The notes: generated from the letters alone by a model not told the origin. 64,000 nt of DNA from Plantactinospora soyae (GCF_014874095.1 NZ_JADBEB010000001.1:7750001-7814000); one strand, 5' to 3'; positions 16,401-25,914 are shown, counted from the stretch's first letter. A program made the numbers and translations.

Positions 16401-17252
16401 TCAGGTCAGCGCGTCGACCGGGGTCTTGATGAACTCGAGCAGCGCCTGGTTGACCTCGTCGGCGTGCGTCCACGGGATGCCGTGCGGCGCGCCCTTGATC
16501 GTCCGCAGTTGGCTGCTGGGCATCGCCGCGTGCATCCGCTGTCCGGTCACAGGGTACGGCAGGACCCGGTCCGCGTCGCCCTGGATGATCAGCGCCGGTA
16601 CGTCGATCCGGGGCAGGTCCTGCCGGAAGTCGCTGAGCCAGGCGGGGATGGAGGCCACGGTACCGGTCGGCGAGGCGCTGACCGCGACGTTCCAGTTGGC
16701 CCGGATGACCTCGTCGCTGACCCGCTTACCCAGGTTCTCGTCGACGTTGTAGAAGTCGTTCATGAACGACGTCAGGTACGCGGGCCGGTCCGCCATCGCG
16801 CTCGTCATGAAGCCCTCGAAGAGGCTCTGGTCCACGCCCTCCGGGTTGTCCTCGGTCTTGAGCAGGTACGGCGGGATCGGCGAGACGAAGATTGCCCGGC
16901 TCACCCGGGCGGACCCGTAGTTGGCGATGTACCGGGTCACCTCCCCGGTGCCCATCGAGTGTCCGACCAGCACGATGTCGGTGAGGTCCAGCTCGTTGAT
17001 CAGGATGCTGAGGTCGGCGGCGAAGGTGTCGTAGTCGTAACCCACCGCCGGCTGGCTGGACGTGCCGAACCCCCGCCGGTCGTAGGTGATCGTCCGGTAG
17101 CCCTCGTTGAGCAGGGCGGCGACCTGCTTCTCCCAGGCGGCGCCGCTGAGCGGGAAGCCGTGGATGAGCACCACCGGCTGCCCGGCGCCGTGATCCTCGT
17201 AGTGCAGATCAATGGGCGCGGAGTTCTCCACGCCGACAGTCAGATAGGGCAC
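16401..17252 (-). CDS. alpha/beta hydrolase, cofactor-free chloroperoxidase-like
   Basis: This 283-residue enzyme closely matches the non-heme chloroperoxidase (perhydrolase) group. Visible are the oxyanion-hole HGFPLSGAAW, YDRRGFGTSS, the nucleophile elbow VGHSMGTGE (Ser99), the acid region QGDADRVLPY and the catalytic His in GAPHGIPWTHADEV. No signal peptide is present. The GTG at 17252 has GAGGAG with a 6-base gap, which decides the start. These enzymes hydrolyse esters and can make peracids with hydrogen peroxide. The gene is monocistronic and converges on the P450 operon. Confidence 0.92.
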   Translation of the reverse strand: MPYLTVGVENSAPIDLHYEDHGAGQPVVLIHGFPLSGAAWEKQVAALLNEGYRTITYDRRGFGTSSQPAVGYDYDTFAADLSILINELDLTDIVLVGHSMGTGEVTRYIANYGSARVSRAIFVSPIPPYLLKTEDNPEGVDQSLFEGFMTSAMADRPAYLTSFMNDFYNVDENLGKRVSDEVIRANWNVAVSASPTGTVASIPAWLSDFRQDLPRIDVPALIIQGDADRVLPYPVTGQRMHAAMPSSQLRTIKGAPHGIPWTHADEVNQALLEFIKTPVDALT

Positions 17253-17482
17253 CCGACGCTCCTCTTCCCCCGTGTGTCCGCCCGGCGGGACGTCGTCGCG
17301 TCGACCGGCGGCGTGATGTGACGGGAGCCTCTCCCGCCATGGCGGCATTTACGCAGACAGTGGCATTTGCCGGCTTATCGCAGCGTATCGAGTCCACCCG
17401 GACGACAGCGGTGGGATACGGATATTCTCGGCGCCGATATTCGTTGGAGGGCGCGGCGTCGGTGCGCCTATGGTGGCGCCCG

Positions 17483-18247
17483 ATGACACTTGCCCATGAT
17501 GTCGAAGGCGACGGCCCCGCCGTCCTGCTGCTGCACTCCTCGGTCTGCGACCGGCGGATGTGGGATCCCCAGTGGTCCGCCCTGCGCGACGCCGGATACC
17601 GGGTGCTGCGCTGCGACCTCCGCGGTTACGGCCAGACCCCGATGGCCGACCGCCCGTACACCGACGCCGAGGACGTACGCGACCTGCTGGACGCGCTCCG
17701 GATCGACCGGGTGGTGCTGGTCGCCGCCTCGTACGGCGGCCTGGTCGGGCTCGAGGTGGCCGCCCGGTGGCCGGACCGGGTGAGCACGCTGGCGCTGCTC
17801 TGTCCCGGGATGCCCGGACACCAGCCCAGCGCCGAGCTGCGGGCCTTCGGCGCGCGCGAGGACGCACTGCTGGAGGCCGACGACCTCACCGGCGCCGTCG
17901 AACTCAACGTGCAGACCTGGCTGGGCCCGGAAGCCGACGACGCGACCCGTGACCGGGTACGACAGATGCAGCGGCACGCCTTCGAAGTCCAGCTCGCCGC
18001 CACCGAGGAGTTCCCGAAACCCGAGCGCGACGAGATCGACCTCGGAAAGATCTCCGCACCCTGCCTCGCCGTCTCCGGCCGGTACGACCTACCGGACTTC
18101 CGGCAGATCGCCGCCCGGCTGACCGAACTGCTGCCCGACGCGCGGCACCTCGAACTCCCCTGGGCCGGTCACCTGCCCAGCCTGGAACGGCCGGCCGAGG
18201 TGACCGCCCTGCTCACCGACCACCTCCGCGAGACCTCGCCGAGCTGA
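17483..18247 (+). CDS. alpha/beta hydrolase
   Basis: The protein, 254 residues from the chosen ATG, has the fold's order of motifs: LLLHSSVCDRRMW (oxyanion region), CDLRGYGQTP, the nucleophile elbow VAASYGGLVG (Ser83; the first Gly of G-x-S-x-G is Ala), SGRYDLPDFRQ for the acid and LPWAGHLPSLERP for the catalytic His. It resembles 3-oxoadipate enol-lactonase-type hydrolases in layout, but the substrate is unknown. Upstream in-frame codons to 17318 are possible but encode no family sequence, so the ATG at 17483 is preferred. It converges on the LacI gene 18 bases away. Confidence 0.85.
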   Translation: MTLAHDVEGDGPAVLLLHSSVCDRRMWDPQWSALRDAGYRVLRCDLRGYGQTPMADRPYTDAEDVRDLLDALRIDRVVLVAASYGGLVGLEVAARWPDRVSTLALLCPGMPGHQPSAELRAFGAREDALLEADDLTGAVELNVQTWLGPEADDATRDRVRQMQRHAFEVQLAATEEFPKPERDEIDLGKISAPCLAVSGRYDLPDFRQIAARLTELLPDARHLELPWAGHLPSLERPAEVTALLTDHLRETSPS

Positions 18248-18265
18248 CGTCCGAGGGACGGCTGG

Positions 18266-19303
18266 TCAGCCACGGGGCTCGAAGGGCGCGGTGCTCTCCC
18301 GCACGATCAGCTCGGTCACGAGGTCGATCCGGCTGGTCGACAGTTCGACCCCGCGGGCCAGGTCGAGAAGCATCTGGGTCGCGGTGCCGGCCATGTCGCG
18401 CAGCGGCTGGTTGACCGTGGTGAGGGCGGGTGCGATCCAGGCGGCCACCGGCAGGTTGTCGTAGCCGATCACCGACAGGTCCGCCGGAACGTCCAGACCG
18501 TGCTGCCGGGCGGCCCGCAGTACGCCCATGGCCTGCATGTCCGAGCCGGCGAAGATCGCTGTGGGCCGGTCCGGCCGGGGCAGGAGTTCCATCGCGTACT
18601 CATATCCGTCGTGCGCGGAGAAGTTGCCGTACACGACGAGGTCGGGGTCGACCGGCAGCCCGGCCTCGTCGTGCGCGAACCGGAAGCCGGCGGCCCGGGC
18701 CCGGCTGCACAGCATGTCCTGCGGACCCGAGATGCAGGCGATCCGCCGGTGGCCCAGTTCCAGCAGGTGGCGGGTGGCGAGCAGCCCCCCGCTCCAGTTG
18801 TTGGAGCCGACGGTCGGCACAAGGGCGGAGGTGGCGCTGTCGGTGTCGATGACCACGGAGGGAATCGACCGGCGTTGCAGCTGTTGGCGCTGGGGATCGG
18901 TCAGGTTGCAGAGCACGAGCAGCACGCCGAGGGGGCGGCGGAGCAGCACGCTCTCCAGCCACTGCTGCGACGGGCGGTGCTTGCCGTCCAGTTGGGACAG
19001 GACCACCCCGACCTCCGCGGCGGCGGTCACCCCTTCGACCCCGCCGATGATCTCCGTCGCCCAGACGGAATCGAGTTCGTGGAAGACTAGTTCGATCTGC
19101 TCCACCCCGACCGACTGTCGCTTGCCACGCCGGCGGTACCTGTGCCGCTCGAGGCTGGCCTCGACGCGCGCTCTCGTGCCGGGTGAGACGTCGGAGCGGC
19201 CGTTGAGGACCTTTGAGACGGTCGTCAGGGAAACGCCGACCTCTTCGGCGATGGTCGCGATCGTCGCTGGACCAGTTCCGACGATCGGACGAGACCTCAC
19301 CAT
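18266..19303 (-). CDS. LacI family transcriptional regulator of the polysaccharide locus
   Basis: The 345-residue regulator has an N-terminal HTH, TIATIAEEVGVSLTTVSKVL followed by NGRSDVSPGTRARVE, and a periplasmic-binding-like sugar sensor domain with HLLELGHRRIACISGP, AIFAGSDMQAMGVLRAARQ and VIGYDNLPVAAWIAPALTTV. The ATG at 19303 has GGGAGG six bases upstream. A perfect palindrome, GCCGAAA-C-TTTCGGC, lies 20 bases upstream of the start. The gene is divergent from the importer/glycosidase operon. By position it should repress that operon until an oligosaccharide inducer binds. Confidence 0.93.
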   Translation of the reverse strand: MVRSRPIVGTGPATIATIAEEVGVSLTTVSKVLNGRSDVSPGTRARVEASLERHRYRRRGKRQSVGVEQIELVFHELDSVWATEIIGGVEGVTAAAEVGVVLSQLDGKHRPSQQWLESVLLRRPLGVLLVLCNLTDPQRQQLQRRSIPSVVIDTDSATSALVPTVGSNNWSGGLLATRHLLELGHRRIACISGPQDMLCSRARAAGFRFAHDEAGLPVDPDLVVYGNFSAHDGYEYAMELLPRPDRPTAIFAGSDMQAMGVLRAARQHGLDVPADLSVIGYDNLPVAAWIAPALTTVNQPLRDMAGTATQMLLDLARGVELSTSRIDLVTELIVRESTAPFEPRG

Positions 19304-19322
19304 CGACCGCCTCCCGCAACTA

Positions 19323-19337
19323 GCCGAAACTTTCGGC
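19323..19337. promoter_or_regulatory. operator GCCGAAA-C-TTTCGGC
   Basis: This perfect 15-base palindrome with an odd centre lies 20 bases upstream of the LacI-family start. It resembles the CGAAA-N-TTTCG type of site reported for actinobacterial LacI regulators of xylan and xyloside genes (from memory). Autoregulation by the LacI protein is inferred. Confidence 0.8.
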
Positions 19338-19458
19338 ACGAACTCTAGCACCGGGGTGGGTGATCAAGGTTCAATCGACGGGAAGACCCGACCGGCCGTC
19401 CAAAGTGTTCCTGAGAGCGCACTACGGGCAATCACCGATCTCAGCAGTGTAGAGACCC

Positions 19459-19488
19459 TTGACACACGCTGGTGACGGCGCTTAGGTT
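19459..19488 (+). promoter_or_regulatory. promoter of the glycan importer operon
   Basis: TTGACA at 19459-19464 and TAGGTT at 19483-19488 are separated by 18 bases. A degenerate operator-like site (CGGAAGTTTTCG) lies about 29 bases after the -10 box, a position where a bound repressor could block the start. Confidence 0.55.
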
Positions 19489-19957
19489 GCCCGGCACAGG
19501 TATCGCAGATATTACCGGAAGTTTTCGAAGACATACCGGCGTGAGCTACCCACTTGCCCGCGAGGGACGATGCCACGGCGGACTGAAGGGGTGGCATGAA
19601 GAGGAAGTTGCCCGTCGCCAGCAGCGCCACGTCGGGAAACGCCGCGCCGTGGCGCGATTCGCGCCGGTCTTCCGCCTGGCCGGCCGCCCCCGCCATCCCG
19701 CTGATGTCGCGCGCGGAGCGGGTCGCCCCGCCGCGCGACGGCGTCACCCGTCCCGGACCCGGCCGGTTGACCGGCCCGTTCGGCACCGCACCGGTCGTCC
19801 GCGCCCGGTCCCTCGCCGCCACCCGGTGAGGTGATGGCACCGTGCCGCTGAACCCTGCCAACGTCGGGCGCGAGGCTGACCGCCCGCGGCGACTGCAATC
19901 GCCGGAACTCCTCGAGCCCACCGCACCGCTGCTCCCCACCCCGCAGGAGGTCCGACA

Positions 19958-20956
19958 ATGAGCGCGCCCAGCACGGCGGACCAGGCACCGCGCACCCGGA
20001 GCCCCGATCGGCCGGAGCCCGGATCCACGGGCCGATCCCGCTCCCGTACCGCTCGCCGTGGCTGGCGGCAGGCGTTCCGGCGGGACTGGCAGCTGTATTC
20101 GCTGGCGATCCTGCCGTTGCTGTTCTTCCTGATCTTCCGGTACCTGCCGATGATCGGGAACGTGATCGCGTTCCGCCGGTTCCAGCCGGGCGGCAACGTG
20201 CTCGGCGAGTACTGGGTCGGTCTGCGGTACGTCAAGATGTTCCTGAGCGATCCGACGTTCTGGAACGTCTTCACCAACACGGCCGTGTTGGGTGGGCTGA
20301 CCCTGCTGGTGTGCTTCCCGCTGCCGATCGTGCTCGCGCTGCTGCTCAACGAGGTCCGGGCCCGGCGGCTCAAGCGGTTCGTCCAGTCGGTCTCCTACCT
20401 GCCGCACTTCCTGTCGATCGTGATCGTCGCCGCCATGGTGATGCAGTTGCTCTCGATCGACGGAACGGTGAACCAACTCGTACGGGCGGCCGGTGGTGAC
20501 GCGGTTCCCTTCCTGCAACAGCCGGAGTGGTTCCGCACGGTCTACGTCTCGTCGGAGCTGTGGCAGACCCTGGGTTGGGGCACGATCCTGTACCTCGCCG
20601 CGCTCACCACGATCGACGAGAACCTGTACGAGGCCGCCCGGATCGACGGTGCCAACCGATGGCGACAGACCTGGCACGTGACTCTGCCCGGTATCCGGCC
20701 GACGATGGTGACACTGCTGATCCTGAACATCGGCACGTTCATGGCGGTCGGGTTCGAGAAGGTCCTGTTGCTCTACAACCCGTTGACGTACCCGACGGCG
20801 GACGTGATCTCCACGTACCTGTTCCGGATGGGCTTCCAGTCCAGCAACTTCAGCTACGCCGCCGCGATCGGGCTCTTCGAGGCCGTGATCGGACTGACCC
20901 TGGTCCTGTCGGCGAACGCAATCTCCCGCCGCACAGTGGGGACGAGCCTGTGGTGA
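19958..20956 (+). CDS. ABC transporter permease, LplB type
   Basis: The 332-residue permease has a basic proline-rich N-terminus, then six hydrophobic segments starting at YSLAILPLLFFLIFRYLPM. The EAA loop is EAARIDGANRWRQTWHVTLP near residue 227. The LplB/YtcQ-type system usually imports oligosaccharides from plant polymers, such as aldouronates or pectin fragments. AGGAGG lies 7 bases before the ATG. The stop overlaps the next gene's GTG by four bases. As in the first importer, no ATPase is encoded in the operon. Confidence 0.93.
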   Translation: MSAPSTADQAPRTRSPDRPEPGSTGRSRSRTARRGWRQAFRRDWQLYSLAILPLLFFLIFRYLPMIGNVIAFRRFQPGGNVLGEYWVGLRYVKMFLSDPTFWNVFTNTAVLGGLTLLVCFPLPIVLALLLNEVRARRLKRFVQSVSYLPHFLSIVIVAAMVMQLLSIDGTVNQLVRAAGGDAVPFLQQPEWFRTVYVSSELWQTLGWGTILYLAALTTIDENLYEAARIDGANRWRQTWHVTLPGIRPTMVTLLILNIGTFMAVGFEKVLLLYNPLTYPTADVISTYLFRMGFQSSNFSYAAAIGLFEAVIGLTLVLSANAISRRTVGTSLW

Positions 20957-21900
20957 GCACCGATGCCAGCACCGTCGACGCCGGCAAGGCGGTGGATGAG
21001 ATCATCCGCCCCCGGGGACGACGGGGAATCCGGCCCACCCGGGGTTACCGGGTCTTCCAGGTGGTCAACGCGATCATCCTGACCGGCGTCGTGATCGTCA
21101 CGCTCTACCCCTTCATCAACATCCTGGCCCGCTCGCTCAGCGACGAGGCGTACATCATCGCCGGCAAGGTCAGCCTCGTGCCACGGGGATTCAACGTGGA
21201 CACGTACAAGCTGCTGATGTCCGACTCGCTGTTCTGGACGAACTACCGCAACACCGTGGTGTACACCGTCGTCGCCACGATCATCGCGATCGTCATGACC
21301 ACCTGCTACGCGTACGTCCTGTCCAAGAGGCACCTCAAAGGCCGCGGTGCACTCGTCGGGATCGCCGTGTTCACGATGTTCTTCTCCGGCGGGCTGATCC
21401 CCAACTACGTACTGATCACCAGCCTGGGCATGAAGAACACCATCTGGGCGATCGTCCTGCCCAACGCTATCAGCGTCTTCAATCTCCTGGTCATGAAGGC
21501 GTTCTTCGAGAGCCTGCCGGTCGAACTGGAGGAGGCCGCCGCCGTCGATGGGCTGAACACGTACGGAATCCTGCTCCGGATCGTGATTCCGCTGTCCAAG
21601 GCGGTGATCGCCACGATGGTGTTGTTCTACGCCGTCTCCTTCTGGAACTCGTGGTTCAGCGCCTTCCTGTACATGGATAAGCAGGACCTGCTCCCGGTCA
21701 CCGTCTACCTGCGCAACCTCATCGCCGGGGCCACCGGCGCGGAGAACGTCGGCGCCATCGCCGAGGCCGACGAGGTGCAGGCCGAGGCCACCCTCAAGGC
21801 CGTCACCATCGTGCTCACCACGCTGCCCATCCTGTTGGTCTATCCCTTCGTCCAGCGGTACTTCGTGTCCGGAGTCATGCTGGGCGCGGTCAAGGGATAG
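20953..21900 (+). CDS. ABC transporter permease, YtcP type
   Basis: The 315-residue partner permease has segments such as VVNAIILTGVVIVTLYPFIN and IAVFTMFFSGGLIPNYVLI, and an EAA loop EEAAAVDGLNTYGILLRIVI. The phrase FFSGGLIPNY is characteristic of the YtcP group. Its GTG start lies within the stop of the LplB-type gene, so both subunits should be made in equal amounts. The binding lipoprotein follows 62 bases downstream. Confidence 0.93.
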   Translation: MSTDASTVDAGKAVDEIIRPRGRRGIRPTRGYRVFQVVNAIILTGVVIVTLYPFINILARSLSDEAYIIAGKVSLVPRGFNVDTYKLLMSDSLFWTNYRNTVVYTVVATIIAIVMTTCYAYVLSKRHLKGRGALVGIAVFTMFFSGGLIPNYVLITSLGMKNTIWAIVLPNAISVFNLLVMKAFFESLPVELEEAAAVDGLNTYGILLRIVIPLSKAVIATMVLFYAVSFWNSWFSAFLYMDKQDLLPVTVYLRNLIAGATGAENVGAIAEADEVQAEATLKAVTIVLTTLPILLVYPFVQRYFVSGVMLGAVKG

Positions 21901-21962
21901 TCCTCGAAGACACAGTACGAGCTGTCCGACCCCACCGCCTTTCACCGCGAAAGGAAAATCCG

Positions 21963-23609
21963 ATGTTCGCACGATCACGACGCCGAGTAGCGATAGCCGC
22001 TGCCGGTCTGCTCACCCTTTCCCTCGTCGCCTGTAGCGAGGGCGACGACTCGTCCGACTCCGACCTCTCGGCGAACCGCGTCGGCGCGATGGGCGACTAC
22101 AAGGCCGGCGACCAGTTCAAGGCCACCGAGGCGGTGAAGTTCTCGGTGCTCTACAACAACCACCCGAACTACCCGCTCAAAGAGGACTGGCTGTTCTGGA
22201 CCGAGCTGAACAAGCGGACCAACGTCACGTTCGAGCCGGTCGCCGTGCCGCTGAGCGACTACGAGCAGAAGCGCAGTCTGCTGATCGGTGCCGGTGACGC
22301 GCCGTTCATCATCCCGAAGACGTACCCGGGCCAGGAGGACGCCTACGTCTCCTCCGGCGCGATCCTCCCGGTCAGCGACTACCTCGACCTGATGCCCAAC
22401 CTTCAGGACAAGATCTCGAAGTGGAGCCTCCAGCCCGAGATCAACACCCTGCGCCAAGCGGACGGCAAGTTCTATCTGCTGCCCGGCGTGCACGAGAAGC
22501 CCTGGCACGACTACTCGCTGGCGATGCGGACCGACATCCTCGAGCAGCTCAACCTCGAGGTCCCGAAGACCTGGGACGAGCTGTACACCGTGCTCAAGGC
22601 GATGAAGGCGTCGAACCCCGATCCCAGCTTCTACCCGTTCTCGGACCGGTTCAGCAAGCCCAACCCGGCCGGTAACCTGCTGAACGTCCTCGCGATGTCG
22701 TACGGGCTCGAGGGCGCCGGCTGGAACTTCCAGCACATCAGCTGGGACGCGAACGCCAAGAAGCTCTTCTACACCGGCGCCAGCGAGCAGTACAAGCAGA
22801 TGCTGACGTACCTCAACAAGCTGGTGAAGGAGAAGCTGCTCGACCCGGAGAGCTTCACCCAGACCGACGACAACGCGCGTCAGAAGCTCACCAACGGCAA
22901 GTCGTACGTGATCAGCGCCAACGCCCAGACCCTGGTCAACGAGAACCGGCCGGACCTGGCGAAGACCAATCCGAAGGCGACGCTCACCAAGATCCCGCTG
23001 CCGATCGGACCGGCCGGTGAGATCAACCCCACCCTCCGGCTCGAGAACGGCATCATGATCTCGAAGTCCGCCCGGGACAGCAAGAACTTCGTCGCCATGA
23101 TGCAGCTCGTCGACTGGCTCTGGTACTCCGACGCGGGGCAGGAGTTCGCCAGGTGGGGCGTTGAAGGGACCACCTTCACCAAGGACGGGTCCGGGAAGCA
23201 TCAGCTGGCGCCCGACGTCAACGTCATCGGGCTGCGCCCCAACGCGCCCAAGCACCTGCAGAAGGACTTCGGCTTCTACAACGGCATTTTCGCCTATGCG
23301 GGCAAGCCCGAGCTGGTGCAGTCGTTCTTCTCCCCGGAGGAGCAGGAATTCCAGAAGGTGATGAACGCCCGGACGCCGCGGGTGGTGCCGCCGCCGTACC
23401 CGTTCACCGACGAGGAGCGTGAACAGGTGTCGCTGTGGGAGACGCCGCTGAAGGACTTCGTCTACCAGGCGGCGCTCCAGTTCATCCTCGGCCAGCGGGA
23501 CCTCGCCCAGTGGGACGCCTACCTCGCCGAACTCAAGGCCAAGAACATGGACTCCTACATGGACCTCGTCACCAAGGCGTACGAGCGCTACCAGAAGGAA
23601 CACGGCTGA
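21963..23609 (+). CDS. extracellular solute-binding lipoprotein of the LplA/YtcQ type
   Basis: This 548-residue protein is long for a sugar-binding protein, as is usual for the LplA/YtcQ family. The signal peptide has a basic start (MFARSRRRVAIAAAG) and a lipobox LVAC at about residue 23, so it is anchored on the outer face of the membrane. Family-like segments include PLKEDWLFWTELNKRTNV, FYLLPGVHEKPWHDYSLAMR and LENGIMISKSARDSKNF. AAAGGA lies 8-10 bases before the ATG. It is the third gene of the operon and delivers the ligand, probably a plant-glycan oligosaccharide, to the two permeases. Confidence 0.93.
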   Translation: MFARSRRRVAIAAAGLLTLSLVACSEGDDSSDSDLSANRVGAMGDYKAGDQFKATEAVKFSVLYNNHPNYPLKEDWLFWTELNKRTNVTFEPVAVPLSDYEQKRSLLIGAGDAPFIIPKTYPGQEDAYVSSGAILPVSDYLDLMPNLQDKISKWSLQPEINTLRQADGKFYLLPGVHEKPWHDYSLAMRTDILEQLNLEVPKTWDELYTVLKAMKASNPDPSFYPFSDRFSKPNPAGNLLNVLAMSYGLEGAGWNFQHISWDANAKKLFYTGASEQYKQMLTYLNKLVKEKLLDPESFTQTDDNARQKLTNGKSYVISANAQTLVNENRPDLAKTNPKATLTKIPLPIGPAGEINPTLRLENGIMISKSARDSKNFVAMMQLVDWLWYSDAGQEFARWGVEGTTFTKDGSGKHQLAPDVNVIGLRPNAPKHLQKDFGFYNGIFAYAGKPELVQSFFSPEEQEFQKVMNARTPRVVPPPYPFTDEEREQVSLWETPLKDFVYQAALQFILGQRDLAQWDAYLAELKAKNMDSYMDLVTKAYERYQKEHG

Positions 23610-23686
23610 TCGACCGCCGGTCGGTCGCACCCGTTGTCGGGTGCGACCGACCGGCACACCGCACGGCACAGAGCAGAGGAACACAA

Positions 23687-25231
23687 GTGCAGATCCCCGT
23701 CCCAGAGCATTCCTCGGGCCGACTGAGCGACGCCTGGCGGGCCTGCGTCGGCACCGGTCGCTTCGAGCTGGCGCTGCGGCGCGACTACCAGGACTCGCTG
23801 GCGCTGATCCAGCGGGAGATCGGCTTCCGGCACATCCGCGGGCACGGGCTGCTCAGCGACGGCGTCGGCGTCCACCGGCCGTACGAACACCGGGGCGCAC
23901 GGCACGTACGGCACGCCTTCACCTACGTCGACCAGGTGATCGACGCCTATCTCGAACTCGGCATCCGGCCCTTCGTGGAGCTGGGCTTCATGCCGTCCGA
24001 GCTAGCCTCCGGCGACCAGACGGTGTTCTGGTGGCAGGGCAACGTCACCCCGCCCCGGTCGTTCACCGAGTGGGCCGACCTGGTCCGGGCCACGGTGTCC
24101 CACCTGGTGGACCGGTACGGACTCGACGAGGTCCGCGGCTGGCCGATCGAGGTGTGGAACGAACCCAACCTGGAACAGTTCTGGCAGGACGCGGACCCCG
24201 ACGCCTACCACCGGCTGTACGAGGTGACCGCGCACGCCGTCAAGGAGGTGGACGCCAGCCTCCAGGTCGGCGGACCCGCCATCTCCCCCGGCGCCGACGA
24301 GTGGCTGCCCCGGTTCGCCGAGTTCGTCTCCGCCCGCTCGGTACCGGTCGACTTCGTCAGCAAGCACGCGTACACCTCCGGTCCGGCCCAACACGTGCCG
24401 TTCGGGGTACACCAGACCCTGGCCCCGGCGACCGAACTGTTGGCGCAGTTCGCCAGCCCACGGCAGATCCTGCGGGACACCGCCCTGGCCGGCCTGCCGG
24501 TCCACATCACCGAGTTCAACTCGTCGTACCGGCCGGACAACCCGATCCACGACACCGCGTTCCACGCCGCGTACCTGGCCCCGGTGCTGGCCGCCGGGGG
24601 TGACCTGGTCGACTCCTTCTCCTACTGGACCTTCAGCGACATGTTCGAGGAGGTCGGCATACCCACCTCGCTGTTCCACGGCGGGTTCGGCCTGCTCACC
24701 CACCGGCAGATCAAGAAACCCACCTACCACCTGTACGCCTTCATGGCCCGCCTCGGCGACCAGATGCTCGCGCGGGGGGCGGACCACCTGGTCACCCGGG
24801 ACGCCGCCGGCCGGGTCACCGTGCTGGCCTGGGCACCGGTGGACGTCACCGGCACGGTCCCGCCGGTCGATCGGCACGCCGTGTCGCTGTCGATCCCGCT
24901 CGGACCGTCGACGGCCGGGTCGGCGTTCGTACTGCGCTCGTCGGTGAACGAGGAGGTGGGCAACGCCTGGACGGCCTGGGGTGAGATGGGCCGTCCCCGA
25001 TCGCCCCGGCCGCACCAGCTCGATACGCTGCGGGAAGCGGCCGAGCCGGCCCGGAGACATCAGAGTCTTCCGGTCGTCGACGGTCGCATCGACCTCGATC
25101 TCACCCTGGCCCGTCACGAGGTGACCCTGGTCGAGATCACGGCCGTCGTCGACGAGACGCCGCCGTGGTGGGACAACGACCGGATGCTCGGCCTGCCGCC
25201 CGGTCCGGGGCGTGACCGGAAGGACCAGTGA
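23687..25231 (+). CDS. GH39-like glycoside hydrolase (beta-xylosidase type), intracellular
   Basis: The product is 514 residues with no signal peptide, so it acts inside the cell. The clan GH-A pattern is clear: the acid/base Glu159 in IEVWNEPNLEQFW and the nucleophile Glu276 in VHITEFNSSY, followed by DSFSYWTFSDMFEE. Family 39 enzymes include beta-xylosidases; the Asn-Glu-Pro and Thr-Glu-Phe contexts fit. The GTG at 23687 has GAGGA seven bases before it. It lies 77 bases after the binding protein and overlaps the next gene by one base, so it is in the same operon. It probably cleaves imported xylo-oligosaccharides, but other beta-glycosides are possible. Confidence 0.88.
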   Translation: MQIPVPEHSSGRLSDAWRACVGTGRFELALRRDYQDSLALIQREIGFRHIRGHGLLSDGVGVHRPYEHRGARHVRHAFTYVDQVIDAYLELGIRPFVELGFMPSELASGDQTVFWWQGNVTPPRSFTEWADLVRATVSHLVDRYGLDEVRGWPIEVWNEPNLEQFWQDADPDAYHRLYEVTAHAVKEVDASLQVGGPAISPGADEWLPRFAEFVSARSVPVDFVSKHAYTSGPAQHVPFGVHQTLAPATELLAQFASPRQILRDTALAGLPVHITEFNSSYRPDNPIHDTAFHAAYLAPVLAAGGDLVDSFSYWTFSDMFEEVGIPTSLFHGGFGLLTHRQIKKPTYHLYAFMARLGDQMLARGADHLVTRDAAGRVTVLAWAPVDVTGTVPPVDRHAVSLSIPLGPSTAGSAFVLRSSVNEEVGNAWTAWGEMGRPRSPRPHQLDTLREAAEPARRHQSLPVVDGRIDLDLTLARHEVTLVEITAVVDETPPWWDNDRMLGLPPGPGRDRKDQ

Positions 25232-25914
25232 TGAGCGACGCCATCGGCCGCCAGTTCGGGGACGGACCCCTCTCCCGGGGCGCGGCACTGGTCTACAGCC
25301 TGCTGGTCGTCGAGCTGCTGTTCCTGGTTACCACCGTGCCGGGCCTGGTCCCGCTCCTCCTGCTCGGCAACGACGTCAGCAACCTCCCGCTGGCCGCCGC
25401 CTGCGCGATCCCGATCGGCCCGGCCCTGTCCGCCGCGTTGTACGCGTTGCACCACCACCGCGGCGACCTGACCGACCTGACCCCCGCGACCGCGTTCTGG
25501 CGCGGCTACCGGACCAACCTCGCGGCGGTGCTCCGGATCTGGCTGCCGCTGCTCGGATGGCTGACGATCCTCGCGATCGGCCTCGTCCACTTCGACGCCA
25601 CGGGACTGCCCGGTTGGTGGGCGGTGCTGCTGGTCGTCATCGCGGTGGCGGTGACCCTCTGCGGAACCAACGCGCTGGTGATCACCTCGCTCTTCCACTT
25701 CCGGACCCGGGACGTCCTCCGGCTGGCCCTGTACTTCCTCGTCCACACCCGTGGTGTCACGCTCGGCAATGCCGGCCTCCTGGTCGCGGCGGCGAGCGTC
25801 GTCTGGATGTCCTCCGAGGCGCTGCTCGCGCTGCTCGGTTCGGTGCTCGCCCTGGCCCTGCTGACCACCTGCCGCCCGATGACCAGCAAGATCCAGGAGG
25901 AGTTCACCGCATGA
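25231..25914 (+). CDS. DUF624 (YesL-like) membrane protein
   Basis: This 227-residue integral membrane protein has five or so hydrophobic segments, including ALVYSLLVVELLFLVTTVPG and VLLVVIAVAVTLCGTNALV. The N-terminal GPLSRGAALVYSLLVVELL and the FWRGYRTNLAAVLRIWLPLL stretch are typical of DUF624, a family found with LplABC-type importers and plant-glycan enzymes. Its role is unknown; an accessory function for the importer is plausible. The ATG overlaps the stop of the GH39-like gene (TGATG), and its own stop overlaps the GH42 start (ATGA). Confidence 0.88.
   Translation: MSDAIGRQFGDGPLSRGAALVYSLLVVELLFLVTTVPGLVPLLLLGNDVSNLPLAAACAIPIGPALSAALYALHHHRGDLTDLTPATAFWRGYRTNLAAVLRIWLPLLGWLTILAIGLVHFDATGLPGWWAVLLVVIAVAVTLCGTNALVITSLFHFRTRDVLRLALYFLVHTRGVTLGNAGLLVAAASVVWMSSEALLALLGSVLALALLTTCRPMTSKIQEEFTA

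Larger units (their letters stand above)
19304..19957. other. divergent regulatory region and long leader of the glycan operon
   Basis: This region holds the operator at 19323-19337, a promoter at 19459-19488 and a degenerate operator-like site at 19517-19528 (CGGAAGTTTTCG). Transcription from that promoter would leave a leader of about 460 bases before the permease start at 19958. A 77-codon frame at 19596-19829 with GAAGGGG upstream of its ATG was seen, but its product (proline- and arginine-rich) matches nothing known, so it is not called as a gene. Confidence 0.5.

Noticed and set aside
19596-19829. 77-codon frame in the glycan operon leader
   Set aside because: The ribosome binding site is fair, but the product has no recognisable pattern; left as a note on the leader, not called as a gene.
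21975-23684. Long minus-strand frame opposite the binding lipoprotein
   Set aside because: The plus strand has a signal peptide, lipobox and family motifs; the minus frame is low complexity and has no ribosome binding site.
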